Shown: positions 7,043 to 15,972 of the stretch, in pieces | Layout: every line of letters begins with the position of its first letter | How positions within the stretch are numbered: the stretch's first letter is position 1 | Source of the DNA: a virus | Direction: 5' to 3' (one strand) | DNA length: 42,189 nucleotides | Virus record (IMG/VR): IMGVR_UViG_3300035001_000009 | Span: 1 to 42,189 of that record | Program-made: the position numbers and the translations under genes | Notes under the pieces: model-generated | The model's database searches: none | What the model was told of the DNA's origin: nothing | Seen by the model: the letters and a program-made list of their open reading frames with translations, nothing else

Positions 7043-7941
7043 GATGCGCTTCCTTCGGGGCTGGTGTACGGGACTCGCCATGGACCGACGCGGCCGTCTT
7101 CGGTCTCGTCGGGCGGAATCTGTTCCTCGAGCATGAAATCGGCGTATCGGCGTTCGGCTTTTACGAGCCAGAAGACGTCGCGGTCAGGGTCGCCGTAGAC
7201 GGTGACCTTCCCGTGGACCACGTCATCGGCGCCGACGGGGAACGGTCTGCCGACGGGCGTCAGCTGCACCGTGCGGCCCTCAGACTTGTTCAGCGCCTCG
7301 AAGTATTCGGGGAGGTCGATGACGCCCTCACCGTCGGCGTCGAGCGTTACCCGCCCGCTGTACTCGGTGCCCGACACGGGTGACTCGGTCGACCCGTGGC
7401 GGAGCCAGTAGCCCGGCTTCGTCGGGTGGGAGATGCGGAAGTTCTTCGGGCCGTCGACGTCGAGGCCGTCGGTGAGGAGGATGCCGCGGATGTCGACGTT
7501 CGTGTCCATGAGGATGCCGGATCCGGCGTCGAGCACCAGGATCGACGAGGAGGAGACCCGGCCGCCGTATGCGCCCGCGCGGTCGATAGAAACCGGGCCA
7601 GCGAGGATGCGGCCCGTGCCGACGGTGAGATCGCTGTTCAGCGTCACCGCACCGTTCAGGGTGGTCAGGCCCGAGACGAGGAGGTTTCCGGAGATCCCAC
7701 CGTTGCCGCGCAGGAACCACGGACCCCACCAGTCGAGCAGCCCGAACCCGGTGAGGGTGCCGATGATGTTCGCGGTCCCGGTGACCTCGAGGCCGCCATT
7801 CTCGATCGTGATGAACCCGCCGCTGTGCACACGGAACCCGGCGCGACCGATCGACACATGCTGCATAGTCTGGTTCGCCGACTCGCGGCTCGAGCGGGTG
7901 ATCGGCCGGAGGGTGGGGCTTCCGAGATGGGGGACGCCCAT
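7039..7941 (-). CDS. minor tail protein
   Basis: 300 aa. N-terminal 25 residues are followed by repeated beta-strand segments rich in Gly (about 25-140; pattern L-x-V-S-G-L-T-T-L-N-G) and then the motif HPTKPGYWLRHGSTESP...LDADGEGVIDLPEYFEAL (in part shown), a domain common in tail and adhesin proteins. It is the most distal tail gene before the endolysin. ATG 7941 overlaps the upstream stop (TGATG); a GTG one codon earlier is possible. Confidence 0.75.
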   Translation of the reverse strand: MGVPHLGSPTLRPITRSSRESANQTMQHVSIGRAGFRVHSGGFITIENGGLEVTGTANIIGTLTGFGLLDWWGPWFLRGNGGISGNLLVSGLTTLNGAVTLNSDLTVGTGRILAGPVSIDRAGAYGGRVSSSSILVLDAGSGILMDTNVDIRGILLTDGLDVDGPKNFRISHPTKPGYWLRHGSTESPVSGTEYSGRVTLDADGEGVIDLPEYFEALNKSEGRTVQLTPVGRPFPVGADDVVHGKVTVYGDPDRDVFWLVKAERRYADFMLEEQIPPDETEDGRVGPWRVPYTSPEGSAS

Positions 7942-9014
7942 CACGCACCTCCGATTCGCTGCACCGTGACGGTCTTCTTCGACGACTTGTTGCTGCCGTC
8001 GAGGCGGACCACACGACGCGGGAAGATGCCGTCAGGCATCCAAGGGTCACCGGAGAACTTCATGTTCGCCTTGTCGCCGATGCCGACCGGGTGCGACTCG
8101 TCGACATCGAACGTCCACTGGCTCACCGGACGTCCGAACGTGTAGATGTCCTGCGTCGCCATCGACTGCAGCTGGTCGATGTCGGAGACCGACTTCGAGA
8201 GGCTGATCTGCTCGAGCAGCGGCAAGGGCGACGCTTCGTCTTCGTCGGAGCGGACGAGCATGTCCTTCTCCGACCCCTCGCCGACGCGGATGGCGTTGTT
8301 CGCCATGCGCTTGCCGTCACCCTGGGCGTCGAAGTTCGACACGGGGGACTTCTCCGCGGTGACGTCGAAGTCGTGCACGATGCCCGACTGCCAGGCGACG
8401 CCGGCACGGTAGTACCACTCGAACTTCTTCGACGCCGACCAGCGCGGCCGGAAGTAGATGTCCAGCCCCTCGGCCATGAGGTTTTCGAACACCTCGGCGA
8501 GGTACTTCATCTCGTACCCGCGGAACGGACGCGTGACTATCGCTGTGTCGGGGGACGGTCCGAGCGTGACCGGGAACCGCGGAGACGGGATGATCGCGCG
8601 GTTCCAGGACTCCATGAGGTGCCATCCGCCAATCGCGGCGAGGGTCCCGTTGACGTCCTGCTCCCACTGGACGATGTTGTCCGCGTCGCGACCGGTCATG
8701 ACCCGCATCTCCCACAAGGACCAGATGTCTCCGAGTTCGACGGTGACGGTCGACTGCCCGCGGTGGTAGCGCGGCTCGGAGAGGATGTACCCGCCGAACT
8801 TCGCGACGTCGTCACGCTCGAAGACGATGATGTACCGCCATGGCGTCGCGATCAGCGCCCGCAGCTGCTCCCTCGTGTACGCGCCGCCGAGAGGGACCGT
8901 GATTGTGGTCTTCGCGCCCGCAGACAGGAGCTCCGACCAAGGGAAGTCATCGACCGGGATGAGGCCGACCCGGTCGCCGGTGAACGAATCGACGACATGC
9001 GCGAGATCAGCCAT
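7941..9014 (-). CDS. minor tail / tail tip hub protein
   Basis: 357 aa, no membrane segment. Begins MADLAHVVDSFTGDRVGLIP and has the strand-rich layout of siphovirus tail-hub proteins of the Gp37-like type, with a C-terminal FDVDESHPVGIGDKANMKF segment. Lies directly after the Dit-like gene, the usual place of the hub/Tal protein. No endopeptidase motif is seen. Confidence 0.75.
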   Translation of the reverse strand: MADLAHVVDSFTGDRVGLIPVDDFPWSELLSAGAKTTITVPLGGAYTREQLRALIATPWRYIIVFERDDVAKFGGYILSEPRYHRGQSTVTVELGDIWSLWEMRVMTGRDADNIVQWEQDVNGTLAAIGGWHLMESWNRAIIPSPRFPVTLGPSPDTAIVTRPFRGYEMKYLAEVFENLMAEGLDIYFRPRWSASKKFEWYYRAGVAWQSGIVHDFDVTAEKSPVSNFDAQGDGKRMANNAIRVGEGSEKDMLVRSDEDEASPLPLLEQISLSKSVSDIDQLQSMATQDIYTFGRPVSQWTFDVDESHPVGIGDKANMKFSGDPWMPDGIFPRRVVRLDGSNKSSKKTVTVQRIGGA

Positions 9015-9026
9015 GCGCGCCTCCGA

Positions 9027-9779
9027 TCAGACGAGGGTGTCGGTGACCGCCGTTTCGAGGACGACGCCCGCGGTGATGGTGTGTGCGAACGCGGCCGGCC
9101 CCGGAGGGATCGACCACGGCTGCCACACCGTGACGTAGTTGTTCACCGGTGTGCCGTTCACGGTGAGGATGCCGGTGGCGGTGTCGATCCGGTGCGGCCA
9201 ACCCGGGACGACCGGATACGTGATCTTGATGATGCGGCCGTTCGGCCCGGTGATCGTGTACCCGCCTGGAACCTCGACTGCCGAGGTGACGGTATGCACC
9301 GACCAGGCGTCCACGTTCCCTCGGTGGAAGACTGGTGTGCCGGCGGGGAACCGGTGCACGTCGCCGTACTTCCGGGGGTCCTCGCACGTCACTTCGAGGA
9401 CCCACTGGCCCTCGGGTGCGAAGACGTGGTTCTCGAATGCCGCCTGGGTGACTGTTCCGCTCACCCAGCGGCGGCCGCGAGGTGTCTCGATCGACAGTGT
9501 GATGACCCTGGTGATCAGGCCGCGGAACTGCTCCGCCTGATCCTCCAAATCAGAGTGCGAGGCCGCGACAAGGAACCCGGGCACCCGCACCACACGCTCG
9601 TCAAGGAACGCGGGAGTACGGAACGTTCCCGCCGCCCGGGAGCGCTTGATACGCTCCCGGACGACGTCGGGCGCCTCAGTCCAGCCGATCAGGTCGGACA
9701 TATGCCAGCCCAAGCCCCGGAACCGATCACCGTACGCGGTGATCCCGGCGAACCGGGCGATCGCTCCTGACTCCATCAT
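9027..9779 (-). CDS. distal tail (Dit-like) minor tail protein
   Basis: 250 aa. Follows the tape measure gene with a 4-base overlap, the standard position of the distal tail protein that caps the tube and carries the hub. Contains a segment VTCEDPRKYGD (about residues 130-140) frequently seen in this family, then a beta-rich C-terminal domain. Two in-frame ATGs (9779, 9776) are both plausible. Confidence 0.75.
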   Translation of the reverse strand: MMESGAIARFAGITAYGDRFRGLGWHMSDLIGWTEAPDVVRERIKRSRAAGTFRTPAFLDERVVRVPGFLVAASHSDLEDQAEQFRGLITRVITLSIETPRGRRWVSGTVTQAAFENHVFAPEGQWVLEVTCEDPRKYGDVHRFPAGTPVFHRGNVDAWSVHTVTSAVEVPGGYTITGPNGRIIKITYPVVPGWPHRIDTATGILTVNGTPVNNYVTVWQPWSIPPGPAAFAHTITAGVVLETAVTDTLV

Positions 9780-12697
9780 GCCCCCCAGGCGCTATCCGCC
9801 AGTTTCGTCGCACCCTGTTCGACCTTCACGTCGATGTACTGCAGCAGGTCAATGCCGCCCTTGGACTGGAGAATCACACGGATGTCGGCCGGTGCTGACG
9901 AGGCCCCGATCGTTCCGCCGTCTGCGAACGAACGCGCACCCGCTGGGATGTACTGACCCCCGAGGATGCGGGCGGTTTCCGTCATGATCTGCTCAGAACG
10001 GGGGAGCTTCGACTTCGCGTGAGGGATGTATGACTCGCCGCCGGTCTCATCCTCCGCCCACACCCGGTACTCACCTGCCCGTGCGATCTCAGCGACGTGA
10101 TTCTCAGGAACGGTGCCGCCGCTCGCGAAGTAACGGACGGAACCGTCCGCCTCGGCCGACACCGTCTTGCTGCCTACCTTGAACGACTGATTGCCGGTCT
10201 CCGCGTCGACGAACACCTTGACGCGGCGCCCATTGTTGAGGGTGACGAACTGGTCGACGTCCTGCTGCGCCGCGGTGGTCTCGGCGAGGATCGCGATCTC
10301 CTTCTCCGAGGGGATCCGGTAGATCGAATCGGCGAGAAGAATCGCGGCTTCTTCGGTCGCACCCATTGCGATTGCGGAATCGATGATTTTCTGACGGCCG
10401 TCAGTGAGCCGGGCCAGGTACGCCTCCGTGTTGCCGTCGAGGTCCAGCTGCGCCTGAGCCGCGTCCTGCGAGTCCTGCGCCATCTTCACGAGCATGTTCG
10501 AGTTGTCGATCCCGGCCTGAGTGGTCAGGTCGAGACCCCGGCCGAAACCCTCCACCCCGCTCCGGATGTTCGCGATCTGCTCGCTCACATCGAACAGCGT
10601 CTGCTGGTAGTCGGCGTTCGCCGTGACCGCGTCCTGACCGACGCCGTTGGCCTCGTTGATCGTCTCGATCAGCGTGGACAGCTTCGAGTTCAGGTCCTCG
10701 ACAGAGTCCGCCTCAGCGATGTACGCCTCGGCGGCAGTCTGCGAGCTCGTCGCGGCGCCGTCGGTCGCTTCCTTCTGCTGGTCGATGAGCTTCCGGCCCT
10801 CATCACGGGCGGCACTCTCACGCTCGACGGCCTGCGTGACCGTCGTGCTGAGTGCCTGGTAGTCCGTGAGCGAGATCCCGAGGTCTTCGAGCTTCTTGTC
10901 GAACTCCTCCGTCCCGAGGCCGCCGAACTCCATCTCCTTCGCGAGCTTCGCCTGTGCTGCAGCGTTGCCCTCGGCGGCGTCCGTGACGAGATCGATGCCG
11001 ATGCCGAGCTTCTTCGCGGCGTCGTACGCCGAGTCGCTCTCCATCCACAGGAAGCTCTCCTTCGTGGAGAGGTTGGCTGCGACGATGTCGCGGGCGGCTT
11101 CGTCGGCGGCGGATCCGGTCTGGCGCAGCGCGTCAGCGTAGCTTTCCGCGCGTGCACGAGCGTCAGCCTGTGCAGCCATGAGACCTGCGACGACCGCGAG
11201 CACGCCGGTGAGCGCGATGCCTGCGATGCCGCCCATGACGGCGGTCTTCCCCATGCTGGTTGTCGTGGCGTCGAGCGCGATCTTCAACTCGAGGAACTTC
11301 GCCCGCGCGCCGACCGCGCCACCCGCGAACAGCAGCACTGCCGCCGTAGCGACGCCGAGCACGAGCGCGGTCGCCTGGATCGGCTCCGGGGCTTCGCCGT
11401 ACATGTCGACGAGCTCGGTGAGACCCTGGACCATGGTGCGGAGGACGTCGTTCGCGGACGTGCCGGTGCGGATCAGGGCTGTGTCGAACGCGCCACCGAG
11501 CTTCTCGATATCGCCGGCCAGGTTGTCCTGTCGGATCGCGGCCTGTTCGGCGGCGTAGCCGGAGTCGTCGACGGCGGCGGTCCACTTGTTGACCTCGCTC
11601 GCGCCACCCTCGTAGAGGAGTGTCGCGGCGTTGAGGGACTCGTTGCCGAAGATGCGGCCGAGCGCGGCCAGACGCTCCTGCTCGGTCAGCCCGCCGAGGC
11701 GGGTGCGCAGCTGCTCGGCGATGCCGGCCATCGACAGCATGTTCCCGTTCGCATCGAACATGGAGATGCTGTACTTCTCCATCTCCTTGTTCGCGATGGC
11801 GGACGGCGCCTGCAGTGAGGCGAGGACGCCGCGCAGCGACGTACCGGCCTTCTCGCCGATGATGCCCTGCGTGGCTAGGTACGCGATCGTTCCCGCGGTC
11901 TCGTTCAGCGAGAAGCCGACGGAGCCCGCGATCGGCCCCACGTAGGACAGTGCGAGGGCGAGGTCGTCGACGGAGCCCTGCGCCTTCCCGGCGCCGGCGG
12001 CCAGCACGTCGGAGACGTGAGCCGCCTGCTCCGCGGGGAGCCGGAACTGGGTGAGCGTCGTCGCCATGATCTCCGCGGAGCGAGCGACCTGCAGCTGACC
12101 GGCAGCGGCGAGGGCCAGGGCACCATTCAGGGAGCCTCCGACGACCTCCGCGACCGAGAGTCCCGCCTTGGCGAGTTCCTCCTCAGCAGCGGCAGCCTCG
12201 GACGCGCTGTACGCGGTGTCCGCGCCAGCGTCCAGGGCCGCTTCGCCGAGTTCACGCTGCTCGGCAGCGGTCGCCATCGTCGAGGCGCGCACGTTGGACA
12301 TGGCGGCGTCGAACTCGGTGTTCTTCACGACGGCGAGCGACACCATTGCAGCGACGGCCGTGCCAGCGATGAGCATCGCGGCGGACAGCCGCTTCGCGGA
12401 CTCGATCTGCTGCTCGGTCGACGCGGTGGTCTTCTTGATCTTCGGGTCCGCGGCAGCGTTCTCGTCGCCGACCTTCTTCGTCGACTTCGCCTGCTCATCG
12501 AGCGGCGCCTTCGAGTCCTTCGCCTTCTTGCCGGCCTTGTCCGTCGACGAACCGAGGCTGTCGACCTGCCCGGCGGCTGTCTGCGCGGCCTTTCCGGTTT
12601 TCTCGACCGCCTGCTTAGCGTCGCCCTGATCCTGGACGAATATCTGCTTCCCGACGGTCTGGATCCTGAACAGCAGCGAGCCGGCGTCGAACATCAT
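9776..12697 (-). CDS. tail tape measure protein
   Basis: 973 aa, the longest gene. N-terminus is charged and coiled-coil (residues 20-95), followed by a TP901-type core (about 100-400, with AMSNVRASTMATAAEQ and repeated Ala-rich helices), hydrophobic segments (about 100-125, 440-465, 480-510) and a C-terminal ASGGTVPENHVAEIARAGEYRVWAE-type domain shortened here to its key ends. It sets tail length and may help DNA entry. At the usual 0.15 nm per residue the tail would be about 145 nm. It overlaps the end of the frameshifted chaperone by 83 bases. Confidence 0.93.
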   Translation of the reverse strand: MMFDAGSLLFRIQTVGKQIFVQDQGDAKQAVEKTGKAAQTAAGQVDSLGSSTDKAGKKAKDSKAPLDEQAKSTKKVGDENAAADPKIKKTTASTEQQIESAKRLSAAMLIAGTAVAAMVSLAVVKNTEFDAAMSNVRASTMATAAEQRELGEAALDAGADTAYSASEAAAAEEELAKAGLSVAEVVGGSLNGALALAAAGQLQVARSAEIMATTLTQFRLPAEQAAHVSDVLAAGAGKAQGSVDDLALALSYVGPIAGSVGFSLNETAGTIAYLATQGIIGEKAGTSLRGVLASLQAPSAIANKEMEKYSISMFDANGNMLSMAGIAEQLRTRLGGLTEQERLAALGRIFGNESLNAATLLYEGGASEVNKWTAAVDDSGYAAEQAAIRQDNLAGDIEKLGGAFDTALIRTGTSANDVLRTMVQGLTELVDMYGEAPEPIQATALVLGVATAAVLLFAGGAVGARAKFLELKIALDATTTSMGKTAVMGGIAGIALTGVLAVVAGLMAAQADARARAESYADALRQTGSAADEAARDIVAANLSTKESFLWMESDSAYDAAKKLGIGIDLVTDAAEGNAAAQAKLAKEMEFGGLGTEEFDKKLEDLGISLTDYQALSTTVTQAVERESAARDEGRKLIDQQKEATDGAATSSQTAAEAYIAEADSVEDLNSKLSTLIETINEANGVGQDAVTANADYQQTLFDVSEQIANIRSGVEGFGRGLDLTTQAGIDNSNMLVKMAQDSQDAAQAQLDLDGNTEAYLARLTDGRQKIIDSAIAMGATEEAAILLADSIYRIPSEKEIAILAETTAAQQDVDQFVTLNNGRRVKVFVDAETGNQSFKVGSKTVSAEADGSVRYFASGGTVPENHVAEIARAGEYRVWAEDETGGESYIPHAKSKLPRSEQIMTETARILGGQYIPAGARSFADGGTIGASSAPADIRVILQSKGGIDLLQYIDVKVEQGATKLADSAWGA

Positions 12698-13453
12698 CTA
12701 CCGCCTTCCGCAACCAGGTGCCGTTGATATCGAGGAGACGTTCGACCGCACCGCGCACGAAATGCCACGTGTGCGTGTCGAGCGCGCGATCGAGGTCGAG
12801 GATGAGGTTTTGTTGCGACAGGTCGAGTTCGATCTCGCCGAAGAGCTCCGGGAACGCGATGATCCACAGCTGCTTCGACGACACACTGTTCGCCGCGACC
12901 GTCTGAACAGCCACGGCGCGATCCCGGGCGGCCTTCCACTCGGGCAGGTAGACGTAGTCGGGGTAGATCCCGTTCGCGTCCGCCTGCCCGACAGGGATGA
13001 TCAGCCCGTCACGGACTCCTTGGGCGATGTCCGCCGGACCAAGAGGCCCAGTCGGGCGGTCAGCGCCCCGGACGCTTTTAGGGTGCCGGCAAGACCCTCA
13101 CCGCCCTGGATGTACGCCTTCACGCCGTCCATGCCGAGGATGGTCTGCCAGAAGAACGCGGGCATGATGATGAGCTCGGCCTCCTCCTGCGAGAGTTCCA
13201 TGCCGATGCGGTTGAAGTTCGTCTGCTCGGCCGCAGGTCGGGGAACCCACCGGTCGCCGTCGATGACAGCACCGTCGACGGCCATCTGTAGAGCCGCGGT
13301 GAGGTCCGTGGCCGTGGCGCTGCCACTGACCGAGTTGAGGTACGTGTCGGTGATCTGGAGGCCGACGTGCCCCGGGAGGGGGTGGATCACGAAAGGCTCC
13401 ACCCCCTCCATGGTGAGCACGAGGTTGCGGGCGTCTTTCTTTGCGTCGATCAT
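12615..13453 (-). CDS. tail assembly chaperone, long frameshift product (G-T)
   Basis: A second frame, one base back from the 13001-13453 gene, is open from upstream of the stop at 13001 down to 12615, where it overlaps the tape measure start. A -1 shift gives exactly 280 codons (279 aa plus stop). The extension reads GLIIPVGQADANGIYPDYV, then VSSKQLWIIAFPELFGE, and is clearly coding. There is no good independent start. Slip candidates are CCTAAAA (13076-13082) and CCCAAGG (13018-13024); neither is a canonical X-XXY-YYZ heptamer. Fusion of two chaperones by -1 shifting before the tape measure gene is a conserved feature of long-tailed phages. Confidence 0.8.
13001..13453 (-). CDS. tail assembly chaperone (G-like)
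   Basis: 150 aa, lies between the major tail protein and tape measure genes. Starts MIDAKKDARNLVLTMEGVE and has a mixed alpha/beta body with an acidic helix SQEEAELIIMPAF. It is the unshifted product and also supplies the N-terminal part of the long form. These chaperones coat the tape measure during tail assembly and are absent from the virion. ATG 13453 is chosen because the upstream extension is Arg/Ser-rich shadow sequence. Confidence 0.85.
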   Translation of the reverse strand: MIDAKKDARNLVLTMEGVEPFVIHPLPGHVGLQITDTYLNSVSGSATATDLTAALQMAVDGAVIDGDRWVPRPAAEQTNFNRIGMELSQEEAELIIMPAFFWQTILGMDGVKAYIQGGEGLAGTLKASGALTARLGLLVRRTSPKESVTG

Positions 13454-13475
13454 CAGGAACCCTGCTTCCGTCAGA

Positions 13476-14228
13476 TCAGGCCGCTGTGTAAGCGAGCGAG
13501 TTGGACGCGCCGACGCTGTTCGTGACGACGATCGGCGCAGCGCCCGCGACAGCCGCGGGAACCTGCAGCACGACCGTGTAGTCGTCGACGATGGTGAGCT
13601 CGGTGACCGCGACGGCATCGATGGTCGCCGACACGGTCGAGGTGAGCTTGTGGCCGCGGACGACGATCAGGTCGCCGACGGCTGCCCCGGTGGGCGACGC
13701 GGTCTCCAGGATCGGCTCACCGTCACCAGCGAGCGGGGACGGGATCTGCGGGACGACACCCGACGATGCGAGCGTGAAGCGGACGATCGCCTTGTCGGCG
13801 TAGCCCGTGTTCCCCTCGCTGTACGCCACCGAGAAGCGACCTTCGAGAACGGGCATGTCCTCGTCGAGCGCGTCGGTGAAGATCTGGAAGTCGCGCTTGT
13901 TCGCGGCGCCCTTCGAGAACGCCGCGGCGACGAGGTCTTTGAACCACGCCTGTGCTGCGACGATCTGCTTCGTCACCGGGTCGCGGACGACCTCCACGTC
14001 GAACGACGGGGCGTACGAGTAGCCGATGATGTCCTCGGACGGCATGCCCTTCGTGCCGTACACCTCGCGGGGCACGGCGATCTTCGTCGGGTTGAGGGCG
14101 AGGTTGTTGATGTCTCCCGTGATGTTCACGAAGACGCCGGCCATCTTGAGGCGCAGCAGCTTCTCGTGGGCGAGCGCGACGGAACCCTCGGAGGGCGCCG
14201 TCGTGTCGTACATGGTGGTGTCGGACAT
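13476..14228 (-). CDS. major tail tube protein with C-terminal Ig-like domain
   Basis: 250 aa. Residues 1-165 are the tube domain (MYDTTAPSEGSVALAHEKLL; later EGRFSVAYSEGNTGY). Residues about 172-250 are an IPT/TIG-type Ig-like fold (ASPTGAAVGDLIVVRG; VVLQVPAAVAG), the kind of surface decoration often fused to tail tube proteins and thought to bind carbohydrate weakly. Strong ribosome site AAGGAG before the ATG. Confidence 0.9.
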   Translation of the reverse strand: MSDTTMYDTTAPSEGSVALAHEKLLRLKMAGVFVNITGDINNLALNPTKIAVPREVYGTKGMPSEDIIGYSYAPSFDVEVVRDPVTKQIVAAQAWFKDLVAAAFSKGAANKRDFQIFTDALDEDMPVLEGRFSVAYSEGNTGYADKAIVRFTLASSGVVPQIPSPLAGDGEPILETASPTGAAVGDLIVVRGHKLTSTVSATIDAVAVTELTIVDDYTVVLQVPAAVAGAAPIVVTNSVGASNSLAYTAA

Positions 14229-14273
14229 GGTCCGTCTCCTTCGGTGGGGTTGTTGCCGGCGCTTCCGGCGGTT

Positions 14274-14687
14274 CTACGGGCGGCGCCCGCGGAAGTGATA
14301 GGTCGCAGCAGTCGCTGAGCGTTTCTGCGTGTCGGGGTCGAAGTCGATCGCGGAGAACTCCCACGCCCACGAGATGCCGAGCACCCCGGGGAGGTAGGCC
14401 TTCTGGTCGAGACGTCCGCGGAGTTCGGCGGCCCAGTCGCGAATGTCGAGGGGCGAGCCGATCCGGGCGGTGTAGATCTGCGTCCGGTAGATCATGTCGG
14501 CGCGGCCGTCGGGGATCGGACGCAGCGGCGTGAGGAGGGTGAACTCCTTGACCGTGGTCGGCATGACGCCGTCCGCGCGGATGCCGCGCTCGGGGATCGT
14601 CCCCGTCGGCTGGTAGACAGCGAGGTTCCAGTCGTCGAGTAGCTGCGCGAGCGCCCGATTCAGGGTCTTCTCGGGGGAGTTAGCCAT
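14274..14687 (-). CDS. tail terminator / minor capsid protein
   Basis: 137 aa. Matches in size, order and content (FTLLTPLRPIPDGRADMIYRTQIY, in part) the tail terminator group of actinophages, which caps the tail tube and joins it to the head. It precedes the tail tube gene. The start at 14687 overlaps the upstream 49 aa gene by 8 bases; the longer frame to 15056 is Arg-rich shadow. Confidence 0.72.
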   Translation of the reverse strand: MANSPEKTLNRALAQLLDDWNLAVYQPTGTIPERGIRADGVMPTTVKEFTLLTPLRPIPDGRADMIYRTQIYTARIGSPLDIRDWAAELRGRLDQKAYLPGVLGISWAWEFSAIDFDPDTQKRSATAATYHFRGRRP

Positions 14688-14829
14688 CGGATGCCCCCAG
14701 GCGGCGTGCTGTCTCAGCCCAGATGGACGCGCTGCGCACACGGTCCTCGGGGTCGAGTGGGATGTAGCACTCGACGTCGTCCGGGTCCCACATCGGAGTG
14801 CCGGGAGGGAGCATGCCGCCGTCAGCCAC
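14680..14829 (-). CDS. small hypothetical head-tail region protein
   Basis: 49 aa, acidic N-terminal half (PMWDPDDVECYIPLDPEDRV). The GTG at 14829 is chosen because AGGAGG lies 6 bases upstream; the ATG at 14814 has no such site. Overlaps both neighbours by 8 bases. Function unknown. It is a tightly coupled member of the connector gene group. Confidence 0.7.
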   Translation of the reverse strand: MADGGMLPPGTPMWDPDDVECYIPLDPEDRVRSASIWAETARRLGASDG

Positions 14830-15187
14830 CGCGCACCTCCTGGCGGATGATGTCGCCGAGCTCGCGCTTGTTTTCGAGGATCGCGTTCTCGACCCACTTC
14901 CCCTGAGCGTTGGGGTTCGAGTCGGTGGAGAAGTTGAACTCGGGGTGCTCGTGCAGGCGGGCGGCGTAGGTCGTGTCGACGACGATCGCAGCGCCTTCCT
15001 CGGCGTCGGTCGCGCGCTCCACGGAGTGCGCCCCGGCGAGGGTGGCCTGATCCCACGGAGAACGGTCGACAGCGAGGGCCATGCCACGCTCGGCGGCCTT
15101 GTTCTCACCGGCGACGAGCCGGCCGAGGATCTCCTCGGTCACGTCGCCGAAGTTGTTCGTCATGGTGACGACTGCGCGAACGCCCAT
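14822..15187 (-). CDS. HK97 gp10-like head-tail connector protein
   Basis: 121 aa. Contains the family-like pattern VVDTTYAARLHEHPEFNF (about 69-86) and GKWVENAILENKREL near the end, as in HK97 gp10/minor capsid proteins that complete the neck. Sits between stopper and terminator genes, its usual place. Confidence 0.75.
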   Translation of the reverse strand: MGVRAVVTMTNNFGDVTEEILGRLVAGENKAAERGMALAVDRSPWDQATLAGAHSVERATDAEEGAAIVVDTTYAARLHEHPEFNFSTDSNPNAQGKWVENAILENKRELGDIIRQEVRGG

Positions 15188-15196
15188 GGCGGCCTC

Positions 15197-15541
15197 CTAC
15201 TCGAGGTAGAGCTCGACGTGTGATGGGGTGCCGCGGTACTCGAAGTAGGCGGAGTCGATAACCTCGGACGTGCGCTCGCGCGGCGTTCCACCCCAGACGG
15301 TCACCTCGGAGCGGGGGAGCACGTCGTCCTTGAGCAGCAGCACGACGAACGTCGTCGAGATGATCTGCTGGCCGCGGGTGGGGGAGGTGCTGCGCCGGTC
15401 GACGACGAGGCGGGACTTCTGCTCCGCGTAGGCGGGGCGGTCGGCGTCCGGGTCGTCCCAGATGTCACCCTCAGCCCCCTCGCCAGTGAGTCGACGGATC
15501 GTGACCCGGTGGGGGAGGTGCTTCTCGCGGAGACGCGTCAC
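15197..15541 (-). CDS. head-tail stopper
   Basis: 114 aa beta-rich protein beginning MTRLREKHLPHRVTI, resembling the SPP1 gp16-type stopper group that plugs the portal channel. Position after the adaptor gene supports this. No catalytic motif expected. Confidence 0.72.
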   Translation of the reverse strand: MTRLREKHLPHRVTIRRLTGEGAEGDIWDDPDADRPAYAEQKSRLVVDRRSTSPTRGQQIISTTFVVLLLKDDVLPRSEVTVWGGTPRERTSEVIDSAYFEYRGTPSHVELYLE

Positions 15542-15550
15542 GAGAACCCC

Positions 15551-15970
15551 CTACGAGTGAGCGGTGGCCGAGGTGATGAGGCCAGCGTTGGCGAGGATGT
15601 CGAACACTCGCGAGCCGATGCGCTGCGCGAGCTTCTCCCGGGCCGACATGCCGTCGGCAGAGGATGAGGTCGTGCCGAGCGACACGGAGCCGATTCTGAC
15701 GGCCCCGGCGGCGGCCTCGACCCCGTACGGATCATCCGTCAGCTGCCAGTGCTCCATGATCGCGCACGTCGCCTCCGCGAACGCCTCCGAGGTGTCCGCG
15801 TCCTCCGGGTAGCCCTCAGGGTCGACGTCGTAGATCGAGGCTCGGGTGAGCTTCTCCACCTCGATCGATGCGGAGCGGAGGCGCTTGAGCAGGAGACCTT
15901 CGTCGCCGTCCCAGTCCTCTTCGGCGTACTTCGTGTAGTCCTGCGCGGTCGCGTAGGTGCGTGTCGCCAT
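15551..15970 (-). CDS. head-tail adaptor (gp6/gp15-like)
   Basis: 139 aa helical protein: starts MATRTYATAQDYTKY, with RLRSASIEVEKLTR and AFAEATCAIMEHWQ helices typical of the adaptor that docks on the portal. Start at 15970 chosen because upstream codons to 16123 are Arg/His-rich shadow. Confidence 0.78.
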   Translation of the reverse strand: MATRTYATAQDYTKYAEEDWDGDEGLLLKRLRSASIEVEKLTRASIYDVDPEGYPEDADTSEAFAEATCAIMEHWQLTDDPYGVEAAAGAVRIGSVSLGTTSSSADGMSAREKLAQRIGSRVFDILANAGLITSATAHS

Positions 15971-15972
15971 GG

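Noticed and set aside
8091-9770. 559 aa plus-strand frame opposite two minor tail genes
   Set aside because: Antisense shadow; the minus-strand genes are coupled and have normal composition.
10097-11818. 573 aa plus-strand frame opposite the tape measure gene
   Set aside because: Low-complexity shadow (Arg, Val, Asp rich) with no ribosome site; the tape measure frame is certain.
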